A stretch of DNA of 64,000 nt from Brevibacillus daliensis (GTDB taxonomy: Bacteria; Bacillota; Bacilli; Brevibacillales; Brevibacillaceae). Below the pieces are notes generated by a model. The model saw only the letters and a list, made by a program, of their open reading frames with translations. It made no database searches and had not been told where the DNA came from. Each line of letters starts with the position of its first letter. Positions within the stretch are counted from its first letter, which is position 1. Below, piece by piece: positions 9,300 through 17,674 of this stretch. Both the position numbers and the translations under genes were made by a program. The DNA is taken from contig NZ_JAJISB010000030.1 of assembly GCF_021245735.1 (NCBI RefSeq), positions 17,954-81,953 of the forward strand, read 5' to 3'.

Positions 9300-9362
9300 A
9301 TGAGTATCAACCCAATTGGAAATAGGAGTAAAAAAGAGAGCCATGACACAAACTATGCATGA
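9300..9362 (+). CDS. Possible 20-residue micro-protein
   Basis: ATG 9300 is preceded by an excellent AGGAGG at about 7 bases and opens 20 codons (MSINPIGNRS then KKESHDTNYA). It is hydrophilic and has no recognisable family. It lies just upstream of another small gene and may be translated with it. The strong ribosome-binding site is the only evidence. Confidence 0.4.
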   Translation: MSINPIGNRSKKESHDTNYA

Positions 9363-9393
9363 AAAGTGAGTATTTAATTAGGAGGAATAAGTA

Positions 9394-9570
9394 ATGAAAA
9401 AGCCAATGAGCAAGCAAACTCACACCGATACATGGCTTCAAAACACCGATACATTAGGATATCAAAATGCTACAACTGCTGATCAAGGTACGTCGCTAAC
9501 ACAAGAACAATTAAATGAATCCTATGCGATGGGAACTGTTGATGGAGTAGATACAGGAGATGAATCCTAA
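9394..9570 (+). CDS. Small YozQ/DUF4025-like protein
   Basis: A 58-residue hydrophilic, acidic protein with a strong AGGAGG site. The C-terminal pattern LTQEQLNESYAMGTVDG resembles the short Bacillus YozQ (DUF4025) family, whose members end in a similar EQ-Y-GT-D motif. No function is known for that family. It is followed by a terminator at 9605. Confidence 0.6.
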   Translation: MKKPMSKQTHTDTWLQNTDTLGYQNATTADQGTSLTQEQLNESYAMGTVDGVDTGDES

Positions 9571-9604
9571 GGGATTACGTTAACACGAAAGAGGTTGCAT
9601 AAGA

Positions 9605-9642
9605 GGATGGTTAGTTCTACATGAGCTAAGTATCCTTTTTTT
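9605..9642 (+). terminator. Terminator of the small-protein gene
   Basis: An imperfect 13-bp stem, with arms starting GGAT and ending ATCC and containing GTTAG/CTAAG, is followed by seven T. Confidence 0.75.
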
Positions 9643-9705
9643 GTTTCTCCAAATTGCATTTTAAACTTAGGAGAACCACAGAGAGTAATAACATTTGATT
9701 TAGTA

Positions 9706-9724
9706 TTGTGATAATTAACCACAA
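9706..9724. promoter_or_regulatory. FNR/CRP-like palindrome upstream of the nitrate reductase operon
   Basis: TTGTGATAATTAACCACAA is a 19-base imperfect palindrome with TTGTG/CACAA arms. It resembles an FNR/CRP site, but the half-site spacing is one base longer than the standard TGTGA-N6-TCACA. The anaerobic genes that start at 9855 make an FNR-type role plausible, but this is only inferred. Confidence 0.35.
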
Positions 9725-9743
9725 AGATTGTACCTTTTGGATG

Positions 9744-9771
9744 AAAAGGCTTGAGAAATCAGGCCTTTTTT
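9744..9771 (+). terminator. Strong tetraloop terminator, possibly an attenuator ahead of the nar operon
   Basis: AAAAGGCTTGA (9744-9754), loop GAAA and TCAGGCCTTTT (9759-9769) form an 11-bp stem ending in a T run. The upstream gene already has a terminator at 9605, so this second one would either end a short RNA or attenuate transcription into the nar operon. Confidence 0.75.
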
Positions 9772-9854
9772 ATTTGGTTTAAGCACTTGGGCATATGGAT
9801 AAAATTAGGATATGCATATTACAATTTTGAAAAAAATGAAGGAAGTGGTTACGG

Positions 9855-10295
9855 ATGTCAGGACCAGCTCTAAGACATTGGGATAGTCATTCTTCGATTC
9901 ATGAATCTGCTCTGGGTGAGGCTACAGAATTGACAGAGCTTTTTCGTCTTTGCATAGAGAATGAAGATTTCAAGAAAGCACTTGAGATTGCTTATATTAC
10001 GGTCGAGCATTGGGAAACTAGAACTTTGCAGCATGCTAGCTCAGAAGAAGAAGGACTGTACAAGGAAATTACTGAGACAACGCCAGAGGCAAAGGAAATC
10101 ATTATCGCATTAACGCGTGATCATACGCTTATGCGGTACTTGGTACGTGAAGTAAAGGAAATAGTAAGCAATCAAGGATCTTTTGAGGAAATACTGAAAC
10201 GATTTCAAGCGCTTATTCTTATAGATACCCTTCACAATGAAGATGAAGGTATTTTGTTAGGTGAAGAGACGGTGTCCCATGAGTCAACTGCTTAA
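9855..10295 (+). CDS. Hemerythrin-like (HHE) protein at the head of the nar operon
   Basis: A 146-residue, highly helical protein with spaced carboxylate/His pairs typical of a diiron HHE domain: RHWDSH near residue 10, EHWETRTLQHASSEEE at about 53-68, LTRDHTLMRY at about 92-101 and TLHNEDEGIL near 130. Hemerythrin-like proteins bind O2, NO or iron, or repair Fe-S/diiron sites. It starts a tightly spaced set running into narGHJI, so a role in NO/iron handling for nitrate respiration is likely but unproven. ATG follows GGAAG. Confidence 0.75.
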   Translation: MSGPALRHWDSHSSIHESALGEATELTELFRLCIENEDFKKALEIAYITVEHWETRTLQHASSEEEGLYKEITETTPEAKEIIIALTRDHTLMRYLVREVKEIVSNQGSFEEILKRFQALILIDTLHNEDEGILLGEETVSHESTA

Positions 10296-10599
10296 TCACG
10301 ATATGTCTTCGGAACAGCCGCTAAGATCCGTGATACCCGCTTGTTACCATCGCCTTCTGGAGGAATTCAAAGCTTTTCATCTGCATTCATATGACGTTAA
10401 GGCAGATACGATAATTCAAGACGGCGGTTATTCCATCATTTTGAGATTTGGAGACGACCTGAAACATGTGAAGGAAAAACTATTCTCTCATGAAATGGTG
10501 ACGAATTTGGATACAACAGTGATTGATTTTTTCAGAGATGCTGGTGAATCCTGCAAACAGGCTTTGATAGCCGACTATTTCAAAATGATGAAGCTTTAG
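10279..10599 (+). CDS. Small protein of unknown function in the nar operon
   Basis: About 106 residues from ATG 10279; a GTG at 10261 is an alternative start. It overlaps the end of the hemerythrin-like gene, implying translational coupling. The sequence is mixed alpha/beta with a strand-turn pattern (DTIIQDGGYSIILRFGDDL) and a helical end containing one Cys. I do not recognise a family. Its position fits an accessory role in assembling or regulating nitrate reductase. Confidence 0.7.
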   Translation: MSQLLNHDMSSEQPLRSVIPACYHRLLEEFKAFHLHSYDVKADTIIQDGGYSIILRFGDDLKHVKEKLFSHEMVTNLDTTVIDFFRDAGESCKQALIADYFKMMKL

Positions 10600-10616
10600 A
10601 AAAGGACGGATGCTAA

Positions 10617-10892
10617 GTGTATGCATTTCACGAAGAGGACGATCTGCTTGCTATGGATAAAGAAGATGTGCTTGAGGTTTTAAGGATACGTTTCGGTGAT
10701 GTTCCGGAAGATATTAGTAACAAAATAAATGAGATCAAAAAATTGGATGCTATGCAAAGGCTAATCATGGTCGCTGCTAATGCATCCAATTACAATGTAT
10801 TCCTTGAAGAATTGTTGGCAGGAGAAGCGTCATATAAATTGCTAGGCGAACGCTTCGATCCTTTAAGCCAAGATGCGGGAGGATTTGTATAA
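10617..10892 (+). CDS. Small helical protein of unknown function (DUF4351-like tail) in the nar operon
   Basis: About 91 residues from GTG 10617, ending on the base before the narG start codon. The segment EVLRIRFGDVPEDISNKI and the helix after it resemble the C-terminal helical module (DUF4351-like) found on some Rpn/PD-(D/E)XK proteins, but the nuclease part is absent. It has no membrane segment or metal site. Function unknown; operon position suggests it acts with NarGHJI. Confidence 0.65.
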   Translation: MYAFHEEDDLLAMDKEDVLEVLRIRFGDVPEDISNKINEIKKLDAMQRLIMVAANASNYNVFLEELLAGEASYKLLGERFDPLSQDAGGFV

Positions 10893-13800
10893 ATGAAGAG
10901 AAAAGGCGGAAAGCTGCTTCGGACATTCAAGCATCTGCAGCGCGGTGAGCGTATTAACGATGGGTGGACAGAAGAAAATGTTAGGCCCAGGGACTGGGAA
11001 AGCATGTACCGTGAACGTTGGCAGCATGACAAGATCGTCCGTTCCACACATGGCGTGAATTGTACGGGTTCCTGTAGCTGGAAGATTTTTGTGAAGGATG
11101 GAATCATCACGTGGGAAACACAGCAGACGGATTATCCGACCACCGGAACGAATTTCCCTGAGTATGAGCCGAGGGGATGTCCTAGAGGAGCCAGCTATTC
11201 CTGGTATACATATAGTCCGATTAGAGTCAAGTATCCCTACATCCGCGGTGATCTCTATGAATTGTGGAAAAAAGAACGCGATTTGGGGCACGATGCTGTA
11301 GTCGCCTGGAAAAACATAGTAAGCGATCCCCAAAAACGTGCAAAATATGTAAAAGCGAGAGGGAAGGGCGGGTTTGTTCGCGCTGATTGGCAGGACGCTT
11401 GTGAAATGATTGCAGCGGCCTCAATCTATACCATTCAAACCTATGGGCCTGATCGAGTTGCGGGTTTCAGTCCGATACCTGCTATGTCAATGGTCAGCTA
11501 TGCCGCTGGGGCCAGATTTCTTTCCTTAATCGGAGGGACAATTCTGAGCTTCTATGACTGGTATGCGGATCTCCCTCCAGCTTCACCACAAATTTGGGGT
11601 GATCAAACCGATGTGCCAGAAAGCGGTGATTGGTATAATGCCAAATATTTTATTATTTGGGGAACCAACTTGCCGCAGACCCGGACGCCTGACGCGCATT
11701 TTATGGTGGAATCCAGATATAACGGAACCAAAGTAGTCGGAGTAAGTCCTGATTATGCCGAATACGAGAAATTCGCCGATATTTGGTTGCCGGCACGCCC
11801 TGGAACTGACGGTGCGCTTGCTATGGCAATGACACATGTCATTCTGAAGGAATTTTATGTAGACCGGCAGACGCCTTATTTCAATGAGTATGTCAAGAAA
11901 TTTACGGACCTGCCCTTTCTGATTATTTTGAACGGCGAGGCGGATGATGCACGAACAGGAAACTTCCTCAGGGCCTCAGATATTGAAGATCACCATGAAC
12001 TGGGAGAATGGAAAACCGTCGTTTGGGACGAACACAGTGAAGGATTGGCCATACCCAACGGCAGCCAAGGCTACCGGTGGGATCAGGGGAACAAATGGAA
12101 TTTGGACATGAAGAAATTAGATGGAAGTCCCATTGATCCAAAATTAAGCTTCATAGACAATTCCGATGAAATTGTGCTAGTCGGTTTTCCTTATTTCGCA
12201 GAAGGCGGGGGCGGTTGTGTCAGACGCGGGGTCCCTGTAAAACATATTTCAAGTAAAGACGGTAAAAACTTGAGAGTTACCACGGTTTACGATCTTATGA
12301 TGGCTCATACGGGTGTAAACCGCGCTTTGCCTGGAGATTATCCGAAGGACTATGATGACCCCAAGCCTTACACGCCCGGGTGGCAGGAGAGCATCACAGG
12401 GGTTCGAAGAGCCCACGTCATTCAAGTCGCTAGAGAATTTGCCGAGAATGCGGCAAGAACAAAAGGGAAATCCATGATCGCTATGGGCGGCGGCACGAAC
12501 CACTGGTTCCACAGCGATCAAATCTATCGCTCCATACTGAATTTAGTTCTGCTAACGGGCTCCCAAGGCGTGAACGGAGGGGGCTGGGCCCATTATGTCG
12601 GACAGGAAAAGGTCCGCCCGCTTGAGGGCTGGCAGCAGGTGGCGTTTGCCAACGACTGGTTGAAGCCGCAAAGACTGCAAAACGGAACTTCTTTTTTCTA
12701 TTTCGCCACCGATCAGTTCCGTTATGAAGTGAGAGAGAATGAGGAGCAAAAAGCTTGGGGCGGGCGATTTACGAACATGCACCCCGCCGATTTCAATGCC
12801 ATGGCTGCGAGGTTGGGGTGGCTCCCATCGTTCCCGCAGTTCACCCAGAATTCTCTGGACCTCATCAAGGAGGTCAGAAATAACGGGGCGGAGGATGACA
12901 AGGCTGCCATTGATGAGATCGTGAAACAAATAAAAGAAAACAAGATTGAATGGGCAATTGAAAATCCGGATGATCCGCGCAACTTCCCTCGTGTTTTTTT
13001 CAATTGGCGCTCCAATTTGCTGGGTGACAGCGGTAAAGGGCATGAATATTTTGTGAAGCATCTGGTCGGTGCCGATGATCATGTGCTTGCGGATACCGAG
13101 CATTCCTGGAAACCGGAGACAGTTAAGGTCGAGGGTGAAGCACCCGAAGGAAAGGCCGACCTTCTAATCAGTATAGACTTCAGAATGACCAGCTCTGGGT
13201 TATTCTCCGATATCGTCCTACCAGCGGCAACCTGGTATGAGAAATTTGACCTGAGCAGCACGGACATGCATCCTTTCGTACATCCGTTTAACGCTGCAAT
13301 CTCTCCGCCTTGGCAAGCCAAGAGCGACTGGGATACTTTCCGTGAGATTGGCAAGGTGTTCTCAGAACTCGCTGAAAAGCATTTACCTGCTTGTGAGGAT
13401 TTGATCATGACGCCGTTGGCCCATGACACCGTAGGCGAGATCGCTCAGCCAGGCGGCAAAGTATTGGATTGGCGTAAGGGAGAAGTGGAGGCAATTCCCG
13501 GGAAATCAATGCCCAACTTTCACATTGTGAAACGTGATTACCCCAATGTGTATCAGCAGATGACGACGATCGGACCCAATATCAAGAATGGTTATGGGGC
13601 GAAAGGTGTCAAAATTCCAGGCGATAAGGTTTACAAGGAACTGATTGAACGACTGGGTACCTCGAAAAGGGACGGGATCGGCAAGGGCAATCCTGATCTG
13701 TTTACGGATAAGCAAGCCATTGAAGCAATCCTTTTGATGTCAGGCGCAACGAATGGCAAAAGGGCCGTTGAAGGATGGAAATCGATGGAGGCCAAAACGG

Positions 13801-14573
13801 GCAAGCATCTTGCTGATATCTCCGTGGCTCGTGAGGAAGAAGCGTTCACGCTGAATGATCTGACCGCGCAACCCAGACAGGCTATTTCTACACCCGTTTG
13901 GAGTGGCTTGGAAAAGGATAACCGCCGTTACTCGCCGTTCACCGTCAATACCGAATACGGGATTCCTTGGCACACGTTGACCGGTCGTCAAAGCTTTTAT
14001 CTGGATCATGAGGTCATGTTAGACTTTGGCGAGGGATTGCCTTTATATTTGCCGCCATTGGCGCATGGGCCTTACTTGAAAGGCGAGAAGGAAGTTGAGC
14101 ATAACGGAAAGTGGATAACGCTCAGGTATATGACGCCGCACCAAAAGTGGGGCATCCATACGATGTTTACGGATACTACGAATATGTCAACTTTATTCCG
14201 GGGATGGCAGACGGTGTGGTTGAATGAGAAAGATGCTGCTTCTATCGGTGTCAAAGATAACGACTGGATTGAAGTCTATAACCGAAACGGTGCCGTTGCG
14301 GCAAGAGCGGTAGTCACCTATCGGATTCCGCAAGGTGTTACCTTCATGTATCACGCCCAGGACCGTACGCTCGGCGTGCCGGGTACAGCCATCAATAAAA
14401 CGCGAGGGGGCACGCATAATAGCGTAACCAGAATTACAGTAAAGCCCACTCATATGATAGGCGGCTATTCCCAATTGAGCTACGGTTTTAATTATTATGG
14501 CCCGACAGGCAGTCAGCGGGATACGATGGCCATTATCCGGCCGCTTAAGGAGGTGGACTGGCTTGAGAATTAA
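10893..14573 (+). CDS. narG: Respiratory nitrate reductase alpha subunit NarG
   Basis: A 1,226-residue molybdenum (bis-MGD) enzyme that reduces nitrate to nitrite on the cytoplasmic side of the membrane. The FS0 [4Fe-4S] ligands are visible as His53, Cys57, Cys61 and Cys96 (HGVNCTGSCSWK, then GCPRGAS). The molybdenum-ligand region YADLPPASP holds Asp226, corresponding to E. coli Asp222 by motif alignment. TDVPESGDWYN is also conserved. The start ATG directly follows the previous stop and has GGGAGG. The coding sequence is more GC-rich than genes outside the operon. narH begins before narG ends. Confidence 0.97.
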   Translation: MKRKGGKLLRTFKHLQRGERINDGWTEENVRPRDWESMYRERWQHDKIVRSTHGVNCTGSCSWKIFVKDGIITWETQQTDYPTTGTNFPEYEPRGCPRGASYSWYTYSPIRVKYPYIRGDLYELWKKERDLGHDAVVAWKNIVSDPQKRAKYVKARGKGGFVRADWQDACEMIAAASIYTIQTYGPDRVAGFSPIPAMSMVSYAAGARFLSLIGGTILSFYDWYADLPPASPQIWGDQTDVPESGDWYNAKYFIIWGTNLPQTRTPDAHFMVESRYNGTKVVGVSPDYAEYEKFADIWLPARPGTDGALAMAMTHVILKEFYVDRQTPYFNEYVKKFTDLPFLIILNGEADDARTGNFLRASDIEDHHELGEWKTVVWDEHSEGLAIPNGSQGYRWDQGNKWNLDMKKLDGSPIDPKLSFIDNSDEIVLVGFPYFAEGGGGCVRRGVPVKHISSKDGKNLRVTTVYDLMMAHTGVNRALPGDYPKDYDDPKPYTPGWQESITGVRRAHVIQVAREFAENAARTKGKSMIAMGGGTNHWFHSDQIYRSILNLVLLTGSQGVNGGGWAHYVGQEKVRPLEGWQQVAFANDWLKPQRLQNGTSFFYFATDQFRYEVRENEEQKAWGGRFTNMHPADFNAMAARLGWLPSFPQFTQNSLDLIKEVRNNGAEDDKAAIDEIVKQIKENKIEWAIENPDDPRNFPRVFFNWRSNLLGDSGKGHEYFVKHLVGADDHVLADTEHSWKPETVKVEGEAPEGKADLLISIDFRMTSSGLFSDIVLPAATWYEKFDLSSTDMHPFVHPFNAAISPPWQAKSDWDTFREIGKVFSELAEKHLPACEDLIMTPLAHDTVGEIAQPGGKVLDWRKGEVEAIPGKSMPNFHIVKRDYPNVYQQMTTIGPNIKNGYGAKGVKIPGDKVYKELIERLGTSKRDGIGKGNPDLFTDKQAIEAILLMSGATNGKRAVEGWKSMEAKTGKHLADISVAREEEAFTLNDLTAQPRQAISTPVWSGLEKDNRRYSPFTVNTEYGIPWHTLTGRQSFYLDHEVMLDFGEGLPLYLPPLAHGPYLKGEKEVEHNGKWITLRYMTPHQKWGIHTMFTDTTNMSTLFRGWQTVWLNEKDAASIGVKDNDWIEVYNRNGAVAARAVVTYRIPQGVTFMYHAQDRTLGVPGTAINKTRGGTHNSVTRITVKPTHMIGGYSQLSYGFNYYGPTGSQRDTMAIIRPLKEVDWLEN

Positions 14574-16056
14574 AGCGCAAGTCGCCATGGTTATGCACTT
14601 GGACAAATGTATTGGCTGTCATACGTGCTCGGTCACCTGCAAGAATGTGTGGACCAATCGTCCTGGCGTGGAATATATGTGGTTCAACAATGTGGAAACG
14701 AGACCTGGACCTGGATATCCGAAACAATGGGAAGACACCAAACGTTTTAAAGGCGGATGGGTGTTGAAGAACGGTAAGTTGACCCTTCGCGCAGGCGGCC
14801 CCATTACCAAATTGGCAACGCTATTCTACAATCCCGATTTGGCGGATATGAACCAGTATTACGAACCATGGACGTATGATTACGAACATCTGATCACCAG
14901 CCCTAAGAGCAAACATTTGCCCGTGGCCAGACCAAAGTCGATGATAACCGGAGAGTTCATTGATAAGCCGGAATGGGGGCCTAACTGGGATGATGATCTA
15001 GCAGGCGGCAGTGAAAACGTTTCGCTAGATCCCAACGTGAAGAAGCTCCAAGAGCATATCGCCATGGAGTATGAAAAAACGTTCATGATGTATTTGCCGA
15101 GAATCTGTGAGCACTGTTTGAATCCGCCGTGCGTAGCCTCCTGTCCGTCCGGGGCTTTATATAAACGTGATGAGGACGGTATCGTTCTGGTTGATCAGGA
15201 AGCCTGCCGAGGCTGGCGCTTCTGCATGAGCGGTTGTCCTTATCACAAGGTGTATTACAACTGGAATACACACAAGGCAGAGAAGTGCAACTTCTGCTAT
15301 CCGCGGACAGAAGCGGGACTGCCAACGGTATGCTCCGAAACTTGCGTAGGACGTCTTCGTTATTTGGGTGTCGTTTTATATGATGCGGATCGCGTCAAGG
15401 AAGCCGCTTCTGTGGAAGATCCCAAGGATCTTTATGAATCACAGCTATCCGTTTTTCTGGATCCTTTTGATCCGCAGGTGATAGCTGAAGCGAGAAAAGC
15501 GGGAATTAATGAGTCTTGGATTCAAAGTGCGCAGGATTCTCCTATCTACAAGCTGGCGATGAAATGGAAAATCGCATTACCGTTGCATCCGGAATACCGC
15601 ACGCTGCCTATGGTCTGGTATGTGCCTCCGCTTAGTCCGATTATGAATCATATTGAAGAGGGAGCATTAAATACCGATCATTACATTCCTGCCGTAGATC
15701 ATATGCGTATTCCTATGGAATATCTGGCTTCGTTAATGACTGCCGGGGATACAGAAGTTATCCGGAAAGTGTTATTGAAGTTGACTGCGATGAGGGTGCA
15801 TATGCGGCAGCAAACGGTAGGCGGTATGGATGAGCTGAGCCACAGCGAGCTGCTGAAAGAGGCCGGCATGTCTGCGGGCGATATTGAAGATATGGCTCGC
15901 TTGTTGGCAGTAGCCAAATATGACGAACGCTTTGTTATACCGACTGGACGTAGGGAAATGAATGACGACCTGTACTACAGGTATGGGGCATGCAGTATAG
16001 AAGGATTGGCTCCCCCTGAAGGGATGATGACCTATCCATTTGGAAAGGAAGAATAG
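14563..16056 (+). CDS. narH: Respiratory nitrate reductase beta subunit NarH
   Basis: A 497-residue iron-sulfur subunit passing electrons from NarI to NarG. The start is TTG 14563 after AAGGAGG, inside the end of narG; the protein then opens MRIKAQVAMVMHLDKCIGC, matching the family. Four cysteine clusters are visible: CIGCHTCSVTC (Cys16, 19, 22, 26), CEHCLNPPCVASCP, CRGWRFCMSGCP (Trp replaces one Cys, as in the [3Fe-4S] site of the family) and CNFC with a later Cys. An earlier in-frame ATG lies deep inside narG and was rejected. Confidence 0.97.
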   Translation: MRIKAQVAMVMHLDKCIGCHTCSVTCKNVWTNRPGVEYMWFNNVETRPGPGYPKQWEDTKRFKGGWVLKNGKLTLRAGGPITKLATLFYNPDLADMNQYYEPWTYDYEHLITSPKSKHLPVARPKSMITGEFIDKPEWGPNWDDDLAGGSENVSLDPNVKKLQEHIAMEYEKTFMMYLPRICEHCLNPPCVASCPSGALYKRDEDGIVLVDQEACRGWRFCMSGCPYHKVYYNWNTHKAEKCNFCYPRTEAGLPTVCSETCVGRLRYLGVVLYDADRVKEAASVEDPKDLYESQLSVFLDPFDPQVIAEARKAGINESWIQSAQDSPIYKLAMKWKIALPLHPEYRTLPMVWYVPPLSPIMNHIEEGALNTDHYIPAVDHMRIPMEYLASLMTAGDTEVIRKVLLKLTAMRVHMRQQTVGGMDELSHSELLKEAGMSAGDIEDMARLLAVAKYDERFVIPTGRREMNDDLYYRYGACSIEGLAPPEGMMTYPFGKEE

Positions 16057-16059
16057 CAG

Positions 16060-16662
16060 ATGGATGATCAGACACGCATTGTTCTTGCCATAGCCTCCAG
16101 GATTTTGAGCTACCCGACAGAGGCGTTCAAGAGCGAGCAGGCAGACATCGAAGCAGTCATAAGAGAAGATATCAGCTCAAAGCCGCTTCGTAAGACGCTT
16201 GCCCAGGCCGTTGCTCCGATATATGACAAGTCAAAATGGAGGATAATGGAGCACTACGTAGAGACCTTTGATTTGAAGGAAAAAGCAGGTTTATATCTGA
16301 CTGCGCATGAATTGGGCGATAGCCGAAAACGAGGGATCGCGCTAATCGAGCTTCGGAGGATGATCCGTGAGGCCGGGTTTGAATGTGGTGATGATGAGTT
16401 AGCCGATTACATACCTATGCTCTATGAATTATTGGCCCATTCAGAGGAATCGGAGCCGATGGAACAGCTAAGACAACGGCTTTCGTTCGCCACGCAGCGG
16501 ATTCGGCGCCACCTCGCAGAGGACAACCCATACAAGCCATTTTTTTCGATTTTGATGGAGGCTGTATTTAAAGAGCTTTCGCCTCAAGACATGGAGAAGC
16601 TTGAGCAGGGAAGAGAGAAGCCTGATTTGGATACGATGCCGTACCCGTTGATGTATAAGTAG
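16060..16662 (+). CDS. narJ: Nitrate reductase assembly chaperone NarJ
   Basis: A 200-residue, helical, acidic protein of the TorD/NarJ chaperone family, starting three bases after narH. It would bind apo-NarG and assist molybdenum cofactor and Fe-S insertion before membrane docking. The typical LAIASRILSYP start and the DYIPMLYELLAHS segment are present. Confidence 0.93.
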   Translation: MDDQTRIVLAIASRILSYPTEAFKSEQADIEAVIREDISSKPLRKTLAQAVAPIYDKSKWRIMEHYVETFDLKEKAGLYLTAHELGDSRKRGIALIELRRMIREAGFECGDDELADYIPMLYELLAHSEESEPMEQLRQRLSFATQRIRRHLAEDNPYKPFFSILMEAVFKELSPQDMEKLEQGREKPDLDTMPYPLMYK

Positions 16663-16699
16663 CGGATAAAAGCGAAAGCCGACAGAGGGAGGTTAACAA

Positions 16700-17404
16700 A
16701 TGAGCGAAGTTTTTTGGTGGGTTGTTTTTCCGTATATTGCATTTACCATCATGCTTGTTGGGATGCTTTATCGTTTTGCATTTCGAGGAGTGACCTGGAC
16801 TGCGCCATCAACGGAGTTTTTCGAGAAAAAATGGCTTCGTATCGGCTCGCCGCTTTTTCATTACGGGATCATATTCGCCTTCTTCGGACACATCATGGGC
16901 ATGGTAGTACCTAAGCGGTTCTATGATGTATTAGGTGTTAATGATGAGATGTACCACGCATTCGGCATTATCGGTGGCGGTTTTGCCGGACTTATGGTAG
17001 TAGCGGGCTTGATCATCTTGCTCATACGCAAAATGACTGTTCCACGGGTTCGCGCGCAAGCATCATTTGCCGACTATTTTGCCGTCATTTTGGTGCTCCT
17101 AGTTTCGATTTTGGGCACCTATATCACGATTATTTATAACACAACGGTGCACGCATACGAATATCGAACGACGATTGGTCCCTGGTTTCGCAGTTTGTTT
17201 GTTTTTCAGCCTCAGTACGAATTGATGACAGCTGTTCCATTTGTCTTTCGATTTCATGTCATCGTCGCCTTTTTGCTATTCGCCTCGATTCCGTTTACGA
17301 GTCTCGTACATATTTTTTCGTTTCCAGCTAGATACCCAACGAGAGCGCCGATCCAATACCGTTCACGTATAGGATACAGAAAGGGATCGAGTACGCGGAA
17401 ATAA
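16700..17404 (+). CDS. narI: Nitrate reductase gamma subunit NarI (cytochrome b)
   Basis: A 234-residue membrane protein with five transmembrane segments that oxidises menaquinol and passes electrons to NarH. The four haem ligands are visible as His54 and His64 in helix 2 (LFHYG, FGHIMG) and His186 and His204 in the last helix (FRFHVI, SLVHIF). ATG follows GGGAGG. It ends the operon; a hairpin follows at 17420. Confidence 0.96.
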   Translation: MSEVFWWVVFPYIAFTIMLVGMLYRFAFRGVTWTAPSTEFFEKKWLRIGSPLFHYGIIFAFFGHIMGMVVPKRFYDVLGVNDEMYHAFGIIGGGFAGLMVVAGLIILLIRKMTVPRVRAQASFADYFAVILVLLVSILGTYITIIYNTTVHAYEYRTTIGPWFRSLFVFQPQYELMTAVPFVFRFHVIVAFLLFASIPFTSLVHIFSFPARYPTRAPIQYRSRIGYRKGSSTRK

Positions 17405-17419
17405 AGGAATAGGAAATCC

Positions 17420-17445
17420 AGCCCGTTGATTTCTATCAACGGGCT
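17420..17445 (+). terminator. Hairpin ending the nar operon
   Basis: AGCCCGTTGAT, loop TTCT and ATCAACGGGCT form a perfect 11-bp stem. The tail is AT-rich rather than a clean T run, so terminator strength is uncertain. Confidence 0.65.
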
Positions 17446-17482
17446 GTAAAATTTATAACTCAGCATCCCCGGGGATCATTAT

Positions 17483-17552
17483 GGAGCGGACAGATACACT
17501 TCTTACGGTGGCGAAAACCTTAGCGAAGTGTGAAAATAGGAGTTGGTTTTCT
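17483..17552 (+). repeat. Copy A of a dispersed 70-nt element
   Basis: This stretch matches 39092-39160. Shared blocks are GGAGCGGA, GGCGAA, TAGCGAAG, GTGAAAA and TTCT at the end. Copy A lacks the flanking 17-bp inverted arm of copy B. It sits between narI and acsA and has no coding potential. Confidence 0.6.
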
Positions 17553-17674
17553 TAGTAATCTATCATACGTAAAATTCGGAATAATAAAAATAATTAGAGG
17601 ATTTATGTCGGATATGGAGAATGTAAAAATGAATGCGTTTTCTAATGAATTTACCATACAGGGAGTGAGTGGAC

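Noticed and set aside
12552..13103. 183-codon minus-strand frame inside narG
   Set aside because: It is a shadow of the GC-rich narG codons; no ribosome-binding site and no family.
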